Below are positions 53,198 to 61,892 of a stretch of DNA of 64,000 nt, piece after piece (the stretch's first letter is position 1; every line of letters begins with the position of its first letter). A program made the translations under genes and the position numbers. The notes under the pieces were generated by a model that saw nothing but the letters and a program-made list of their open reading frames with translations, did no database searches and was not told the DNA's origin. The DNA lies in contig JAQJDB010000007.1 of assembly GCA_032139905.1 (NCBI GenBank), forward strand, positions 992,001 through 1,056,000, read 5' to 3'. Origin of the DNA: Nitrospira sp. MA-1. Lineage in GTDB: Bacteria; Nitrospirota; Nitrospiria; Nitrospirales; UBA8639.

Positions 53198-54697
53198 GTG
53201 AAGGTCTGGATGTTGACTGCATTAGGAATGGCCTTGGTGATTTCTTGCACGGTGGTTTTGGCGGCGGAACCGACGACTTCACATCCCACTTCCATAGCTA
53301 GTGAAAAAGGGGAAGCGTTTGGGGATTTTTTTAAAGAGGTTAAAGAACGAGCAGAAACACAGAACGGAAAAAACTGGAAGGAAACGGCTGATGCTTCGCT
53401 CATCCAGGACAAAGAGACTCAATGGGATCGGTATCTGAAGGCGGCCATGGGCCTGCCGGATTTTGTTGATTTGGGAATTGAAAACCGGACCCGATTCGAA
53501 AGTGTCAGTCATCCCTGGCGATCCACTGCAAAAATTGGGGGGGGACGAACGGATTCCCAGCTGGCCCTCAGGACTAGGGTGCGCTTTGGACTGGGAAATG
53601 GTCCTCTCCGGTTCCTCTTTGAAGGTCAGGATTCTCGTGAGTACGGAGCGCAGACTGGAGGCTTTGTGAATAACACCACGGTCGATGAATGGGACATTTT
53701 ACAATTGTTCGGGTCATTGACCGTGGACGATGTGTTAGGAAGCGGATTGCGAACGGACTTGCATTTCGGCCGCATGACCCTGGATTTGGGAAGCCGTCGG
53801 TATGTCGCCCGCAATGACTTCCGAAATACCCAGAATGCCTTCGACGGCCTGCATTGGCAAATTGGGAAAGCCGATACTTGGCGATTCCGCACCTTTATTA
53901 CCGAACCGGTTATTCGTGAGGAGGTCAAACTCGACGAGCAGAATAAAAAATTTTTATTTTGGGGCGCATATGTGGAAAACCTTCAGATCTCCTGGATGAA
54001 TATCAATATCTTTTATTACGGATTAAACGATCAACGACAACAAAATAAGAATTTTCATCGTACGTATGGGACGTATGGATTTCGCCTATTCAAGGATTCT
54101 GCCATTGGTGAATTCGATTATGAATTAGAGGGGGCCGTTCAAGTGGGACAATTAGGGCAGGTCGATCATTTTGCCTATAATCCCAATGCCCAAGTTGGAT
54201 ATACGTTTAATGTGCCCTGGACTCCTCAATTTTTGGTGCAATATACCTATGCCAGCGGAACTCGCACGCCGGGAGGAAGTCAGAACGGAACGTTTGATCC
54301 TCTGTTTGGGGCTCGGCGTTGGGATTTGATGGCGACGGGAATTTTCGGACCATTTCTCCGGTCCAACATCAGTTCCCCCGGTTGGAGGTTGGTTGCTAAG
54401 CCTGTCAATAACGTAACCATGCAAATCAAGCAGCGATTCTGGTATTTGGCTCAAGGCGGTGCCGTGAATGGGGGGATCCTTTTACAAGATCCCTCAGGAG
54501 GGGCAGGAAACTATTTGGGGCATGATATTGAATTACGTGCGACGTGGACCGTCAGCCAAAACCTTGAATTTGATGCCGGGTATGACCATTGGTTTAAAGG
54601 ATCGTATTTTAAGCGGCTGCCCGCTTCGGCGAATCTGCCTCAAGGCGGGGACAAGGATACGGATTATTTTTATCTTTCCATGCGCATCAGATTGTGA
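53198..54697 (+). CDS. Alginate-export-family outer-membrane porin
   Basis: About 499 residues. I favour GTG 53198, eight bases after AAAGGGG, because it gives a standard signal peptide (VWMLTALGMALVISC, cleavage after VLAA); ATGs at 53153 and 53177 are in frame. The mature part is a beta-barrel of the Alginate_exp (AlgE-like) type: DLGIENRTRFESVSHPWR near 88, LALRTRVRFGLGNGPLRFLFEGQDSRE-like strands after it, and a C-terminal DYFYLSMRIRL ending in an aromatic/basic strand. Such porins pass acidic sugars or other solutes; alginate itself is not implied. It stands between the OprP-like porin and modABC. Confidence 0.8.
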   Translation: MKVWMLTALGMALVISCTVVLAAEPTTSHPTSIASEKGEAFGDFFKEVKERAETQNGKNWKETADASLIQDKETQWDRYLKAAMGLPDFVDLGIENRTRFESVSHPWRSTAKIGGGRTDSQLALRTRVRFGLGNGPLRFLFEGQDSREYGAQTGGFVNNTTVDEWDILQLFGSLTVDDVLGSGLRTDLHFGRMTLDLGSRRYVARNDFRNTQNAFDGLHWQIGKADTWRFRTFITEPVIREEVKLDEQNKKFLFWGAYVENLQISWMNINIFYYGLNDQRQQNKNFHRTYGTYGFRLFKDSAIGEFDYELEGAVQVGQLGQVDHFAYNPNAQVGYTFNVPWTPQFLVQYTYASGTRTPGGSQNGTFDPLFGARRWDLMATGIFGPFLRSNISSPGWRLVAKPVNNVTMQIKQRFWYLAQGGAVNGGILLQDPSGGAGNYLGHDIELRATWTVSQNLEFDAGYDHWFKGSYFKRLPASANLPQGGDKDTDYFYLSMRIRL

Positions 54698-54780
54698 AAC
54701 GGCTCTAAACCCTTAATCAGGGTCAGCCTGTTCTCTAGACTGAGCCCCTTGGCGACATCTATTGAATTGGGAGGTGTATG

Positions 54781-55542
54781 ATGTTTCTCCGCGTCCATGC
54801 TTTTATCCTCATGTTCTTTTTTTATGTTTGTGTCACGACGGCCGCCGCCGAGGAAGTCAGGGTGGCCGTTGCCGCGAATTTTTTGGCGACTCTTAACGAA
54901 ATTATCACGAGTTTTCAGAAAGACATGGGGCACACGATACTGGTCAGTTCCGGATCGAGCGGAAAACTCTATGCACAAATCAAAAACGGTGCACCGTTCG
55001 ATGTCTTGTTTTCAGCAGATGCCGAGCGTCCACAATTGTTGGAAAGAGAAGGTTTGGCCGTTAAGGGAAGCCGATTTGTTTACTCTGTGGGGCGTCTGAC
55101 TTTATGGAGTTCGGATTCGAACCTGGTTCAAGGGGAGGCACATCATCTCCTCTCAGGTGGGCACTTCGATCATCTGGCCATTGCCAATCCGAAGACGGCG
55201 CCCTATGGCAGGGCTGCGGAACAAACACTCAAGAAGATGGGCCTCTGGGATTCCCTCAAGGCTCGGATCGTTCAGGGGGAAAACATCGGACAGGCTTTTC
55301 AATTCGTGTATTCAAAGAACGCCCAACTTGGTTTCGTCGCCCTTTCCCAAGTAGTGGATCCAAAAATCAACGGAAGCGGCAGCCGGTGGGATGTGCCAAC
55401 TTCTTTTCACGATTCACTCGAACAGGAAGCGGTCCTGTTAACAACTGGACAAAATCATGCAGGTGCCAGAGCCTTTTTGGATTATGTCAAAGGGGAGAAA
55501 AGCCGGGCCATTATTGAGCGATTTGGCTATGGACTGCCATAA
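54781..55542 (+). CDS. modA: Molybdate ABC transporter substrate-binding protein
   Basis: 253 residues from ATG 54781 (GGGAGG six bases before; an ATG one codon earlier is closer to the site). Signal peptide about 1-23. ModA family pattern: VRVAVAANFLATLNEI near 27, VSSGSSGKLYAQIKNGAPFDVLFSAD near 53-78, and AIANPKTAPYGRAAEQTL near 132-149. Binds molybdate or tungstate in the periplasm. First gene of modABC. Confidence 0.92.
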   Translation: MFLRVHAFILMFFFYVCVTTAAAEEVRVAVAANFLATLNEIITSFQKDMGHTILVSSGSSGKLYAQIKNGAPFDVLFSADAERPQLLEREGLAVKGSRFVYSVGRLTLWSSDSNLVQGEAHHLLSGGHFDHLAIANPKTAPYGRAAEQTLKKMGLWDSLKARIVQGENIGQAFQFVYSKNAQLGFVALSQVVDPKINGSGSRWDVPTSFHDSLEQEAVLLTTGQNHAGARAFLDYVKGEKSRAIIERFGYGLP

Positions 55543-55609
55543 TCGACCACATATCGACCAATGAGAAAAGATCTTCCATTCCAAAGGTGATAATGCTACA
55601 TAGGAAGCC

Positions 55610-56293
55610 ATGACATTATCTGAGGTGGATTTAGGACCTCTCTGGTTGACCTTGCGCCTGGCCGGAGTGACGGTGATCGTGCTTCTGATCATTGGAACGC
55701 CGCTTGCCTGGTGGCTTGCACATACCCGATCCCGAGCCAGGACGGCCATTGAGGCAATTGTCGCCATGCCTCTCGTATTGCCCCCCACCGTGCTCGGATT
55801 TTATTTACTTGTCTTATTGGGTCCGCATGGATGGATCGGGAGCGCCTCGCAGGCGGTAACCGGATCGGCGCTTTCGTTCACCTTTACCGGACTCGTCATT
55901 GCTTCTGCCTTGTATTCGCTCCCTTTCGTCGTTCAACCCTTGCATGGTGCCTTTGAGTCAATCGGGAGAAAGCCGTTAGAGGCGGCCTGGTCTCTCAGAG
56001 CCTCAAAGCTCGACACATTTCTGACCATTGTTTCCCCCATGGCCTCTCGCGGCTATCTCACGGCGATTGTCCTTGGATTCGCACATACCCTTGGCGAGTT
56101 TGGTGTGGTCTTGATGGTGGGAGGGAATATTCCAGGGAGAACGAAGGTACTCTCCATTGCCATATACGACCATGTGGAAGTGTTGGAATATACCCAGGCT
56201 CATGTCCTGTCCGCAGGGCTTCTTGTCTTTTCATTTCTGGTCCTTCTTATGGTCTATACGGTGAACCGCCGCTTGCCTATCCACGTCTCATGA
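55610..56293 (+). CDS. modB: Molybdate ABC transporter permease
   Basis: 227 residues, normal for ModB. About five membrane helices; LAGVTVIVLLIIGTPLAWWLA near 13-33, MPLVLPPTVLGFYLLV near 50-65, and the coupling loop EAAWSLRASKLDTFLTIVSPM near 125-145. Last four bases overlap modC (ATGA), so the two are translationally coupled. Confidence 0.93.
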   Translation: MTLSEVDLGPLWLTLRLAGVTVIVLLIIGTPLAWWLAHTRSRARTAIEAIVAMPLVLPPTVLGFYLLVLLGPHGWIGSASQAVTGSALSFTFTGLVIASALYSLPFVVQPLHGAFESIGRKPLEAAWSLRASKLDTFLTIVSPMASRGYLTAIVLGFAHTLGEFGVVLMVGGNIPGRTKVLSIAIYDHVEVLEYTQAHVLSAGLLVFSFLVLLMVYTVNRRLPIHVS

Positions 56294-57387
56294 GTGAGTT
56301 GACAGCCAGATTCGAGGTAGCTTTTCCCTCATTCCACCTGCAGGTGAAGGCCAGTGTCCCCGCCGAGGGGATCACGGTCGTATTCGGTCCTTCCGGATGC
56401 GGTAAGACCACCTTCTTGCGCTGTCTCGCCGGATTGGAACGATCGCCGACCGGCTTTCTCGCCTTGGGAGAGCACGTCTGGCAGGATGAGTCCAACAATA
56501 ATTTTCTTCCACTTTCCCAACGTCCGGTTGGTTACGTCTTTCAAGAGCCTCGCTTGTTCCCTCATTTGAGCGTTCGATCAAACTTGCTGTACGGATGGAA
56601 ACGGATACCGGAATCGCAGCGTCGTATTTCACTCGATCAGGTCGTCGAGATCCTGGGTTTAGACTCGTTGTTGGAACGCAGGCCAACCCATCTGTCTGGC
56701 GGAGAACAGCAACGAGTGGCCATTGGCCGCGCTTTATTAACCAGCCCGCGCCTGCTCCTCATGGACGAACCGCTCAGCTCCCTTGATGTTCAACGAAAGC
56801 GGGAAATCATAACATTTATCCAACGGCTGGATAAGGAATTCAGGATACCCATTATCTATGTGAGTCATGCGCTGCATGAAGTGGTGCAACTCGCCAGGAC
56901 TCTCATCCTGCTGAAGGAGGGGAGCGTGGCCGCAATCGGACCTCTTGCTGAAGTGTTTTCTCAAGTAGGCAGTCGTCGCGTCATCCCGGACAGCCACATT
57001 GGTGCAGTCATTGACACTCGTGTAGCGGAGCATGATGTGGAATTCGGGCTTACCACTCTCAATTTTTCCGGCGGTCAATTGTCAGTGCCCCATCAACATT
57101 CATCCATAGGAGAATCATTGCGAGTACAAATTCTTGCCCGGGATGTCAGTCTTGTGGCAAGCCCTCCGGCATTCCAAACCAGTGTGCTGAATGTGTTAGA
57201 GGCGACGGTTCTGGAAATCGGCCCCATCGAGTCTGGTCAACCCTTTGTCGATATCAAATTGGATATTGGTTGTCCCTTGCTGGCCACCATTACCCGAAAA
57301 TCATTAACGGCTCTCCAACTCCATCCCGGTCAAAAAGTCCACGCCCAAATCAAAGCAGTGGCCCTCACTCACGATTCCCTGGAATAA
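56290..57387 (+). CDS. modC: Molybdate ABC transporter ATP-binding protein
   Basis: 365 residues, normal for ModC. ABC domain about 1-230: Walker A GPSGCGKTT near 34-42, signature LSGGEQQRVAIGRALL near 136-151, Walker B LLLMDEP near 154-160. The C-terminal TOBE/Mop-like domain (about 290-362, LEATVLEIGPIESGQPFVDIKL) binds oxyanion. Overlaps modB. Molybdenum would serve nitrate/nitrite or other molybdoenzymes encoded elsewhere. Confidence 0.93.
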   Translation: MSELTARFEVAFPSFHLQVKASVPAEGITVVFGPSGCGKTTFLRCLAGLERSPTGFLALGEHVWQDESNNNFLPLSQRPVGYVFQEPRLFPHLSVRSNLLYGWKRIPESQRRISLDQVVEILGLDSLLERRPTHLSGGEQQRVAIGRALLTSPRLLLMDEPLSSLDVQRKREIITFIQRLDKEFRIPIIYVSHALHEVVQLARTLILLKEGSVAAIGPLAEVFSQVGSRRVIPDSHIGAVIDTRVAEHDVEFGLTTLNFSGGQLSVPHQHSSIGESLRVQILARDVSLVASPPAFQTSVLNVLEATVLEIGPIESGQPFVDIKLDIGCPLLATITRKSLTALQLHPGQKVHAQIKAVALTHDSLE

Positions 57388-57983
57388 ATGTGCACTCCAG
57401 AGAAAACGTTCTATCAAAGCTAGTGCTGATGACCATGGGGCATGGCCTGGGGGTGAATACGCTCTCCGCGGAAGTGGAGGTCCGAGCCGATGTCTTTGAC
57501 CACACCGAGGGATTTTAATACGGATAGTGGACGCACTCTTTGCCGTGGGAGTGGCACCCAGGAAATTTGGTTAGAGGTATCATCCGAGGTCTTCCTTAAC
57601 CTGTCCGTAAAAACTGCGGTAGTCACATGCCAGCTTTTTGTATGCAGCGCCCAAAACGTAGGATGACCTTCAATCGCCGAGTTTAATGTCGATTGCCGGC
57701 TTAAATATTTCAACGATACGAGCACTCATGCCGGTTTTATTGAGTGCAGATCCATCGGAAAGTCGATTGACACGTGAAGCGGCATTTGGTCAGAATGGTT
57801 TCTTTTCAGCGCTTGCTGTATAGCTACCCCTGCGGATCTCCGAGGTGAGATATGGGAAAACCCAGAGTATCATCATCTTCCGTTCGTGGCTCTCTGCCTA
57901 CCATCATGAATGGAGGCCACCTGGAGTAATGTCATTTTCAGACCTCTCATTTTTCTCTTCGTAGCCAGGATAAGAGAGACCCT
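57388..57983. other. Intergenic, possible gene relic on the minus strand
   Basis: About 600 bases. On the minus strand a frame from about 57725 to 57420 reads partly protein-like (VPLPRQRVRPLSVLKSLGV, ending HPQAMPHGHQH), and a second frame nearby opens MSARIVEIFKPAIDIKLGD before a stop. Together they may be a frameshifted, decayed gene, but I cannot name a family. GAGAG before 57984 serves the MEDS gene. Confidence 0.3.
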
Positions 57984-58667
57984 ATGGAGCTCACCAATGA
58001 CCGAGACAGGTTTCGCGGCGGAGTCTCACGTGAGGGCCACCGACCGATTCGGTTAGCCGGTTCGGTGCTTGGCGCGCAACGTCATGTCTGTGCCTTCTTT
58101 CACAACCCTGCCGAACAGTATCGGATACTGCTTCCGTTCATTAAGGAGGGATTCGAGTGCGGCGACCGTGCTTTCCATGTCGTCGATCCCAAGTTGCGGG
58201 AGGAACACCTTCGGCGATTGGAGTCCGCCGGCATCGCCGTGACGGCGACGCAGCATCTCCGCCAACTCGAGGTAGCAACGGTGGAGGAGACCTTTCTGCG
58301 TGGTGGGCGGTTCAACCCCGAGGCTTTGCTCGGCCTCATTCAGGAAACGCTCAAAACCGGAGCCGCGCTTGGCTTCCCACTCACTCGATTTGTCGCCAAC
58401 GTCGCGGAGAGAATCCTTGAGGACGGGTCCAACGCCGATGAGTGGATCAAGTGTGAGTCACGGCTGAACTCAATCTTGCCTCAGTACGACGACCCCCTCA
58501 TCTGCGTGTATGATCTTGCCAAGTTTGGCGGAGACCTCGTCGTCGACATGCTGCGGACGCATCCGATGGTCATCATCGGCGGTCTCCTTCAGGAGAATCC
58601 ATTCTTCGTTCCCCCTGATGAGTTTCTTGGGCAGCTACGGGAACGCGGTGCCACGCAGATGAGTTGA
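57984..58667 (+). CDS. MEDS-domain sensor protein (DcmR-like sensory domain)
   Basis: 227 residues consisting of little more than a MEDS domain (about 25-210). The family pattern is RHVCAFFHNPAEQYRILLPFIKEGFECGDRAFHVVD near 36-70 (seen as HVCAFF, PFIKEGFECGDR), ALGFPLTRFVANVAERIL near 132-149, CVYDLAKFGGDLVVDMLRTHP near 173-193. MEDS domains sense small organic ligands in methanogen and methylotroph regulators. Here it has no kinase or DNA-binding part and lies 24 bp before a sigma-54 activator gene, so it probably passes a signal to that protein. Confidence 0.82.
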   Translation: MELTNDRDRFRGGVSREGHRPIRLAGSVLGAQRHVCAFFHNPAEQYRILLPFIKEGFECGDRAFHVVDPKLREEHLRRLESAGIAVTATQHLRQLEVATVEETFLRGGRFNPEALLGLIQETLKTGAALGFPLTRFVANVAERILEDGSNADEWIKCESRLNSILPQYDDPLICVYDLAKFGGDLVVDMLRTHPMVIIGGLLQENPFFVPPDEFLGQLRERGATQMS

Positions 58668-58691
58668 GGCCCTTCATTTATCCGATAGGCA

Positions 58692-60707
58692 ATGGAGACA
58701 AAGCAAACAACTGATGAGATCAAGGACCTCAAGGCCTGTCTCAATGACCTGATCGCGGTTCTCGCCCTTCCCGCCATCTGGGGAAACCACGAGCCATCCA
58801 AGATTGTGAGTACCTTGCTCGAAGCGTTAGTAAGCATGCTGCGCCTGGACTTCGCCTATGTTCGGTTAGCCGATACATTTGGCCGCGGCGCGCCGATCGA
58901 GATGGCCCGACTCACTCCACCCGGAAATTTAATGCTTCGGCCGCAAGAGATCGGTCAAGCGCTTACCCCCTGGTTGGGGGATGGTCCACACACATCGCCT
59001 ATCGTTGTGCCGAATCCGATTGGACAAGGTGCAATCTCGATCTCGGTATTCCGGCTGGGGGTTCAGGATGAACTCGGGGTATTAGTGGCTGGCTCCTGTC
59101 GAGGTAATTTCGCGACGGAGATTGAAAAACTCCTGATGCGAGTGACCGCGAACCAGGCCGCGATCGGGCTGCAAGAGGCAAGACTATTAAGCGAACAGAG
59201 GCGAGTCGCAGAGGAACTTGATCAAAGAGTCGCGCGACGGACTAAAGACCTTGCGGCGGCGAACGAAGAGTTAAAGAAAGAGATCGTCGAGCGCAAGCGG
59301 GCGGAAGAAAAGCTGCGGCAAGACGAAAGGGAGCTTCGGCGCATAACCGATGCGATACCTCAAGCCATCGGTGTCTTGGGGTTGGATGGGATGCCTCTTT
59401 ACGTCAATCAAGTCCTGCTGGACTACACGGGTCTCACCCTGGAGGACCTAAAGGCCGATGATTTTCGCACGCGACTCTTTCATCCCGAAGATCTCGAAAG
59501 AGTGCAGGAAAAGCGTCAAAATGCATTAGCCCATGGAGCCCCCTTTGACCTGGAGTTACGCGCGCGCCGCAAGGACGGGCAGTACCGTTGGTTTTTATTC
59601 CGTTACAACCCCTTGCGGGATGATGAGGGACTCATCATTCGCTGGTACGCCACGGGAATCGACATTGAGGAGCGCAAGCAAGCTGAAGAGAGCATCCGAA
59701 ACGAGAACATGGCGTTACGTGAAGAAATCGATGGGGCTTCGATGTTCGAAGAGATCGTCGGGTCCTCCGAAGTGCTGCGTAAAGTTTTGCGGCAATTGGC
59801 GAAGGTCGCGCCGGTGGATTCGACGGTGCTCATTCTCGGAGAGACCGGGACGGGCAAGGAGCTGATCGCTCGCGCGATTCACAAGCGGTCGAACCGTTCG
59901 TCCCGGGCATTTATTCGCGTGAATTGTGCGTCGATCCCTTCTTCACTTATTGCCTCCGAGCTATTCGGACACGAGAAAGGTGCTTTCACCGGCGCGCTCC
60001 AGCGACGGCTAGGGCGTTTTGAGTCCGCCAATGGCGGGACGATTTTCCTGGATGAAATTGGTGAGCTGCCTGCGGAAACACAGATCGCGCTGTTGCGAGT
60101 GCTCCAAGAGCGGGAAATTGAACGAGTCGGAAGTAGCCAGCCGATTTCCGTGGATGTGCGAGTTGTGGCTGCAACTAACCGCGACTTGAAAGCGGCTATG
60201 GCTGCGGGTAGTTTCCGTCAGGATCTCTTTTACCGGCTGAATGTGTTTCCAATCCAGATGCCATCGCTTCGCGAACGGGTGGATGACATTCCCTTGCTCG
60301 TCGAATACCTGATCGAACGTTATGCCCAAAAAGCCGGAAAGAAGATCAGACACATCCGGAAGCAGACGGTAGAGTTGTTTCAGGCTTACGACTGGCCCGG
60401 CAACATTCGGGAGCTACAGAATGTCATCGAACGCGCTGTCGTGCTGTGCGATGGCGATACATTTGCCGTTGACGAGACCTGGCTGAAGGGGGAACAGGAT
60501 CAACAAGCTGGTCCCGCCGTTCCTTTGGCAGCCTCGATTGCCGGACGCGAACGAGACATGATCGAGGCCGCTCTGGCGCAGTCTCGGGGCCTAGTATCAG
60601 GCCCAACCGGCGCAGCAGCGAAGCTGGGAATTCCGCGACAGACGCTCGACTCGAAAATCAAGAGCCTGGGAATTGACAAGCAGCGTTTCACCCGTCGATC
60701 CACCTAA
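58692..60707 (+). CDS. Sigma-54-dependent transcriptional activator, GAF-PAS-AAA+-Fis
   Basis: 671 residues. GAF-like domain about 20-170, a coiled-coil linker (about 172-215, RRTKDLAAANEELKKEI), PAS domain about 215-330 with a PAC tail (RWFLFRYNPLRDDEG), AAA+ domain about 352-590, Fis-type HTH at the end. Walker A GETGTGKE from 383; GAFTGA at 430-435, the loop that contacts sigma-54; Walker B GGTIFLDEIGELP near 448; C-terminal AAAKLGIPRQTLDSKIKSLG is the DNA-recognition helix pair. No receiver domain, so it senses through GAF/PAS or the MEDS partner. A sigma-54 promoter with a nearby palindrome lies just downstream, its probable target. Confidence 0.92.
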   Translation: METKQTTDEIKDLKACLNDLIAVLALPAIWGNHEPSKIVSTLLEALVSMLRLDFAYVRLADTFGRGAPIEMARLTPPGNLMLRPQEIGQALTPWLGDGPHTSPIVVPNPIGQGAISISVFRLGVQDELGVLVAGSCRGNFATEIEKLLMRVTANQAAIGLQEARLLSEQRRVAEELDQRVARRTKDLAAANEELKKEIVERKRAEEKLRQDERELRRITDAIPQAIGVLGLDGMPLYVNQVLLDYTGLTLEDLKADDFRTRLFHPEDLERVQEKRQNALAHGAPFDLELRARRKDGQYRWFLFRYNPLRDDEGLIIRWYATGIDIEERKQAEESIRNENMALREEIDGASMFEEIVGSSEVLRKVLRQLAKVAPVDSTVLILGETGTGKELIARAIHKRSNRSSRAFIRVNCASIPSSLIASELFGHEKGAFTGALQRRLGRFESANGGTIFLDEIGELPAETQIALLRVLQEREIERVGSSQPISVDVRVVAATNRDLKAAMAAGSFRQDLFYRLNVFPIQMPSLRERVDDIPLLVEYLIERYAQKAGKKIRHIRKQTVELFQAYDWPGNIRELQNVIERAVVLCDGDTFAVDETWLKGEQDQQAGPAVPLAASIAGRERDMIEAALAQSRGLVSGPTGAAAKLGIPRQTLDSKIKSLGIDKQRFTRRST

Positions 60708-60817
60708 CCCCTTTCGTTGCTTCCGGACTAGTCTTCTTCAGACTGAGTCCCTTCTCACCCTCTCCTACACAAACGGACCGATTCAATCACACCGATAACG
60801 CTCCTGCTTGCCGATAT

Positions 60818-60833
60818 TTCAGCAAATGCTGAA
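60818..60833. promoter_or_regulatory. Palindrome, candidate activator site
   Basis: TTCAGCA-aa-TGCTGAA, perfect seven-base arms, centred about 60 bases upstream of the -24 element at 60885. A fitting site for the Fis-type activator encoded just before it. Confidence 0.5.
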
Positions 60834-60884
60834 AATTCGTCAACTGCTGCCGCGCTAATCGCAAAAAATTCAAGCGGTTATCAT

Positions 60885-60899
60885 TGGCATCCTCCTTGC
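60885..60899 (+). promoter_or_regulatory. Sigma-54 (-24/-12) promoter
   Basis: TGGCATCCTCCTTGC: TGGCA and TTGC with the GG and GC pairs ten bases apart, matching the sigma-54 consensus TGGCAC-N5-TTGC at all but one key position. It lies 36 bases before the STAS gene start. Confidence 0.75.
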
Positions 60900-60935
60900 G
60901 ATACCACTTTACCGTACAGATCATAAATAGCGCCG

Positions 60936-61202
60936 ATGACAATAAGGATTGAAAAAACTGCAGACAGACACAAGACGATCATCCGCCTAAGCGGTCGGCT
61001 GCAATCTGAGCACCTGGAGGAATTGAGGATGCAGGTCGATGGCGAGCCGTTGCCCATCGCGTTGGACCTTGAGGGTGTGACGCTCGTGGATATTGAGGCC
61101 GTTCGATTCCTGAATACTTGCAAGAAAGGGGGCGTGGAACTTCTCCATTGCCGGCCTTACATATGGGAATGGATGATTCGTGAAAATGCCAGAGAAGAAT
61201 AA
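60936..61202 (+). CDS. STAS-domain protein
   Basis: 88 residues, a single STAS (anti-anti-sigma-factor-like) domain: KTIIRLSGRLQSEHLEEL near 14-31, ALDLEGVTLVDIEAVRFL near 42-59. The usual phospho-Ser position after the D-x-S motif is Val-Asp-Ile-Glu (LVDIEAVR), as in STAS proteins that are not phosphorylated. No ribosome site is obvious. First gene after the sigma-54 promoter. A decayed copy of its 3' end lies near 62770-62870. Confidence 0.8.
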   Translation: MTIRIEKTADRHKTIIRLSGRLQSEHLEELRMQVDGEPLPIALDLEGVTLVDIEAVRFLNTCKKGGVELLHCRPYIWEWMIRENAREE

Positions 61203-61261
61203 AGGACTGGGTTTCGATAGCGAAAATCACATACACCGGAGGGCCCCATGTAAAAAGCAAA

Positions 61262-61366
61262 GAAGAAGGACGGTTCAACACAATTCTGAGCATGTTTCGG
61301 AGATCACTTGTCCGCATTAGCGGCGATCACACAATAGGAGGTTCATCATGACGAATGGAAAGTCAA
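61262..61366 (+). repeat. Leader repeat, copy 1 (before the cupin gene)
   Basis: About 105 bases, from GAAGAAGGACGGTTCAACAC through CGATCACACAATAGGAGG and the first codons of the cupin gene. It matches 61789-61892 at roughly four of five positions. Confidence 0.85.
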
Positions 61367-61758
61367 TTACGAAGAACAGGAAACTCGTGTTGGTGTTGCT
61401 AGGTCTTATGACCGGCACATCGATGGCTCAGGCGGCTGAAGTCACGCCGCTCATGGCGAAAGATCTGCCGGAAATTCCCGGCAGGGAAGTGTTGATGATC
61501 ACAGTGCAAAAGGCTCCCGGCGGGTCTGACCCGATCCACCGACACAACGCACATGGATTTATCTACGTGCTGGAAGGCTCCATTGTGATGCAAGTGGAGG
61601 GTGGGAAAGAAGTGACGCTGACACCAGGACAGACCTGGTACGAAAGTCCCAGCGATGTTCACGTCGTGAGTCGGAACGCAAGCAGCATCAAGCCGGCAAA
61701 ATTCCTGGTGTTCTTGGTCAAGGACAAGGGCGCCCCAGTACTCGTGCCAGTCAAGTGA
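61348..61758 (+). CDS. Exported single-domain cupin protein
   Basis: 136 residues; TAGGAGG lies before the start. Signal peptide about 1-30 (LVLVLLGLMTGTSMAQA). Cupin motif 1 is PIHRHNAHGFIYVLEG near 69-84, with both His but the usual Glu position occupied by His/Gly. Motif 2 is PSDVHVVSRN near 108-117, with the third His. Probably a metal-binding periplasmic cupin, either enzyme or binding protein. It shares its leader and first codons with the SDR gene downstream. Confidence 0.8.
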   Translation: MTNGKSITKNRKLVLVLLGLMTGTSMAQAAEVTPLMAKDLPEIPGREVLMITVQKAPGGSDPIHRHNAHGFIYVLEGSIVMQVEGGKEVTLTPGQTWYESPSDVHVVSRNASSIKPAKFLVFLVKDKGAPVLVPVK

Positions 61759-61788
61759 CTGTCGGAACGATCCAGAGAGCAATCAAAT

Positions 61789-61892
61789 GAGAAGGACGGT
61801 TCAACACAACATTGAGTAGGTTTCAGAAGTCACTCGTCCGGACTACGGGCGATCACACAACAGGAGGTTCATCATGTCGAACGGAAGGTCAA
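61789..61892 (+). repeat. Leader repeat, copy 2 (before the SDR gene)
   Basis: Copy of 61262-61366, including CGATCACACAACAGGAGG, the start codon and the first codons (MSNGRS here, MTNGKS in the cupin). The SDR thus seems to have borrowed a cupin start. Confidence 0.85.
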
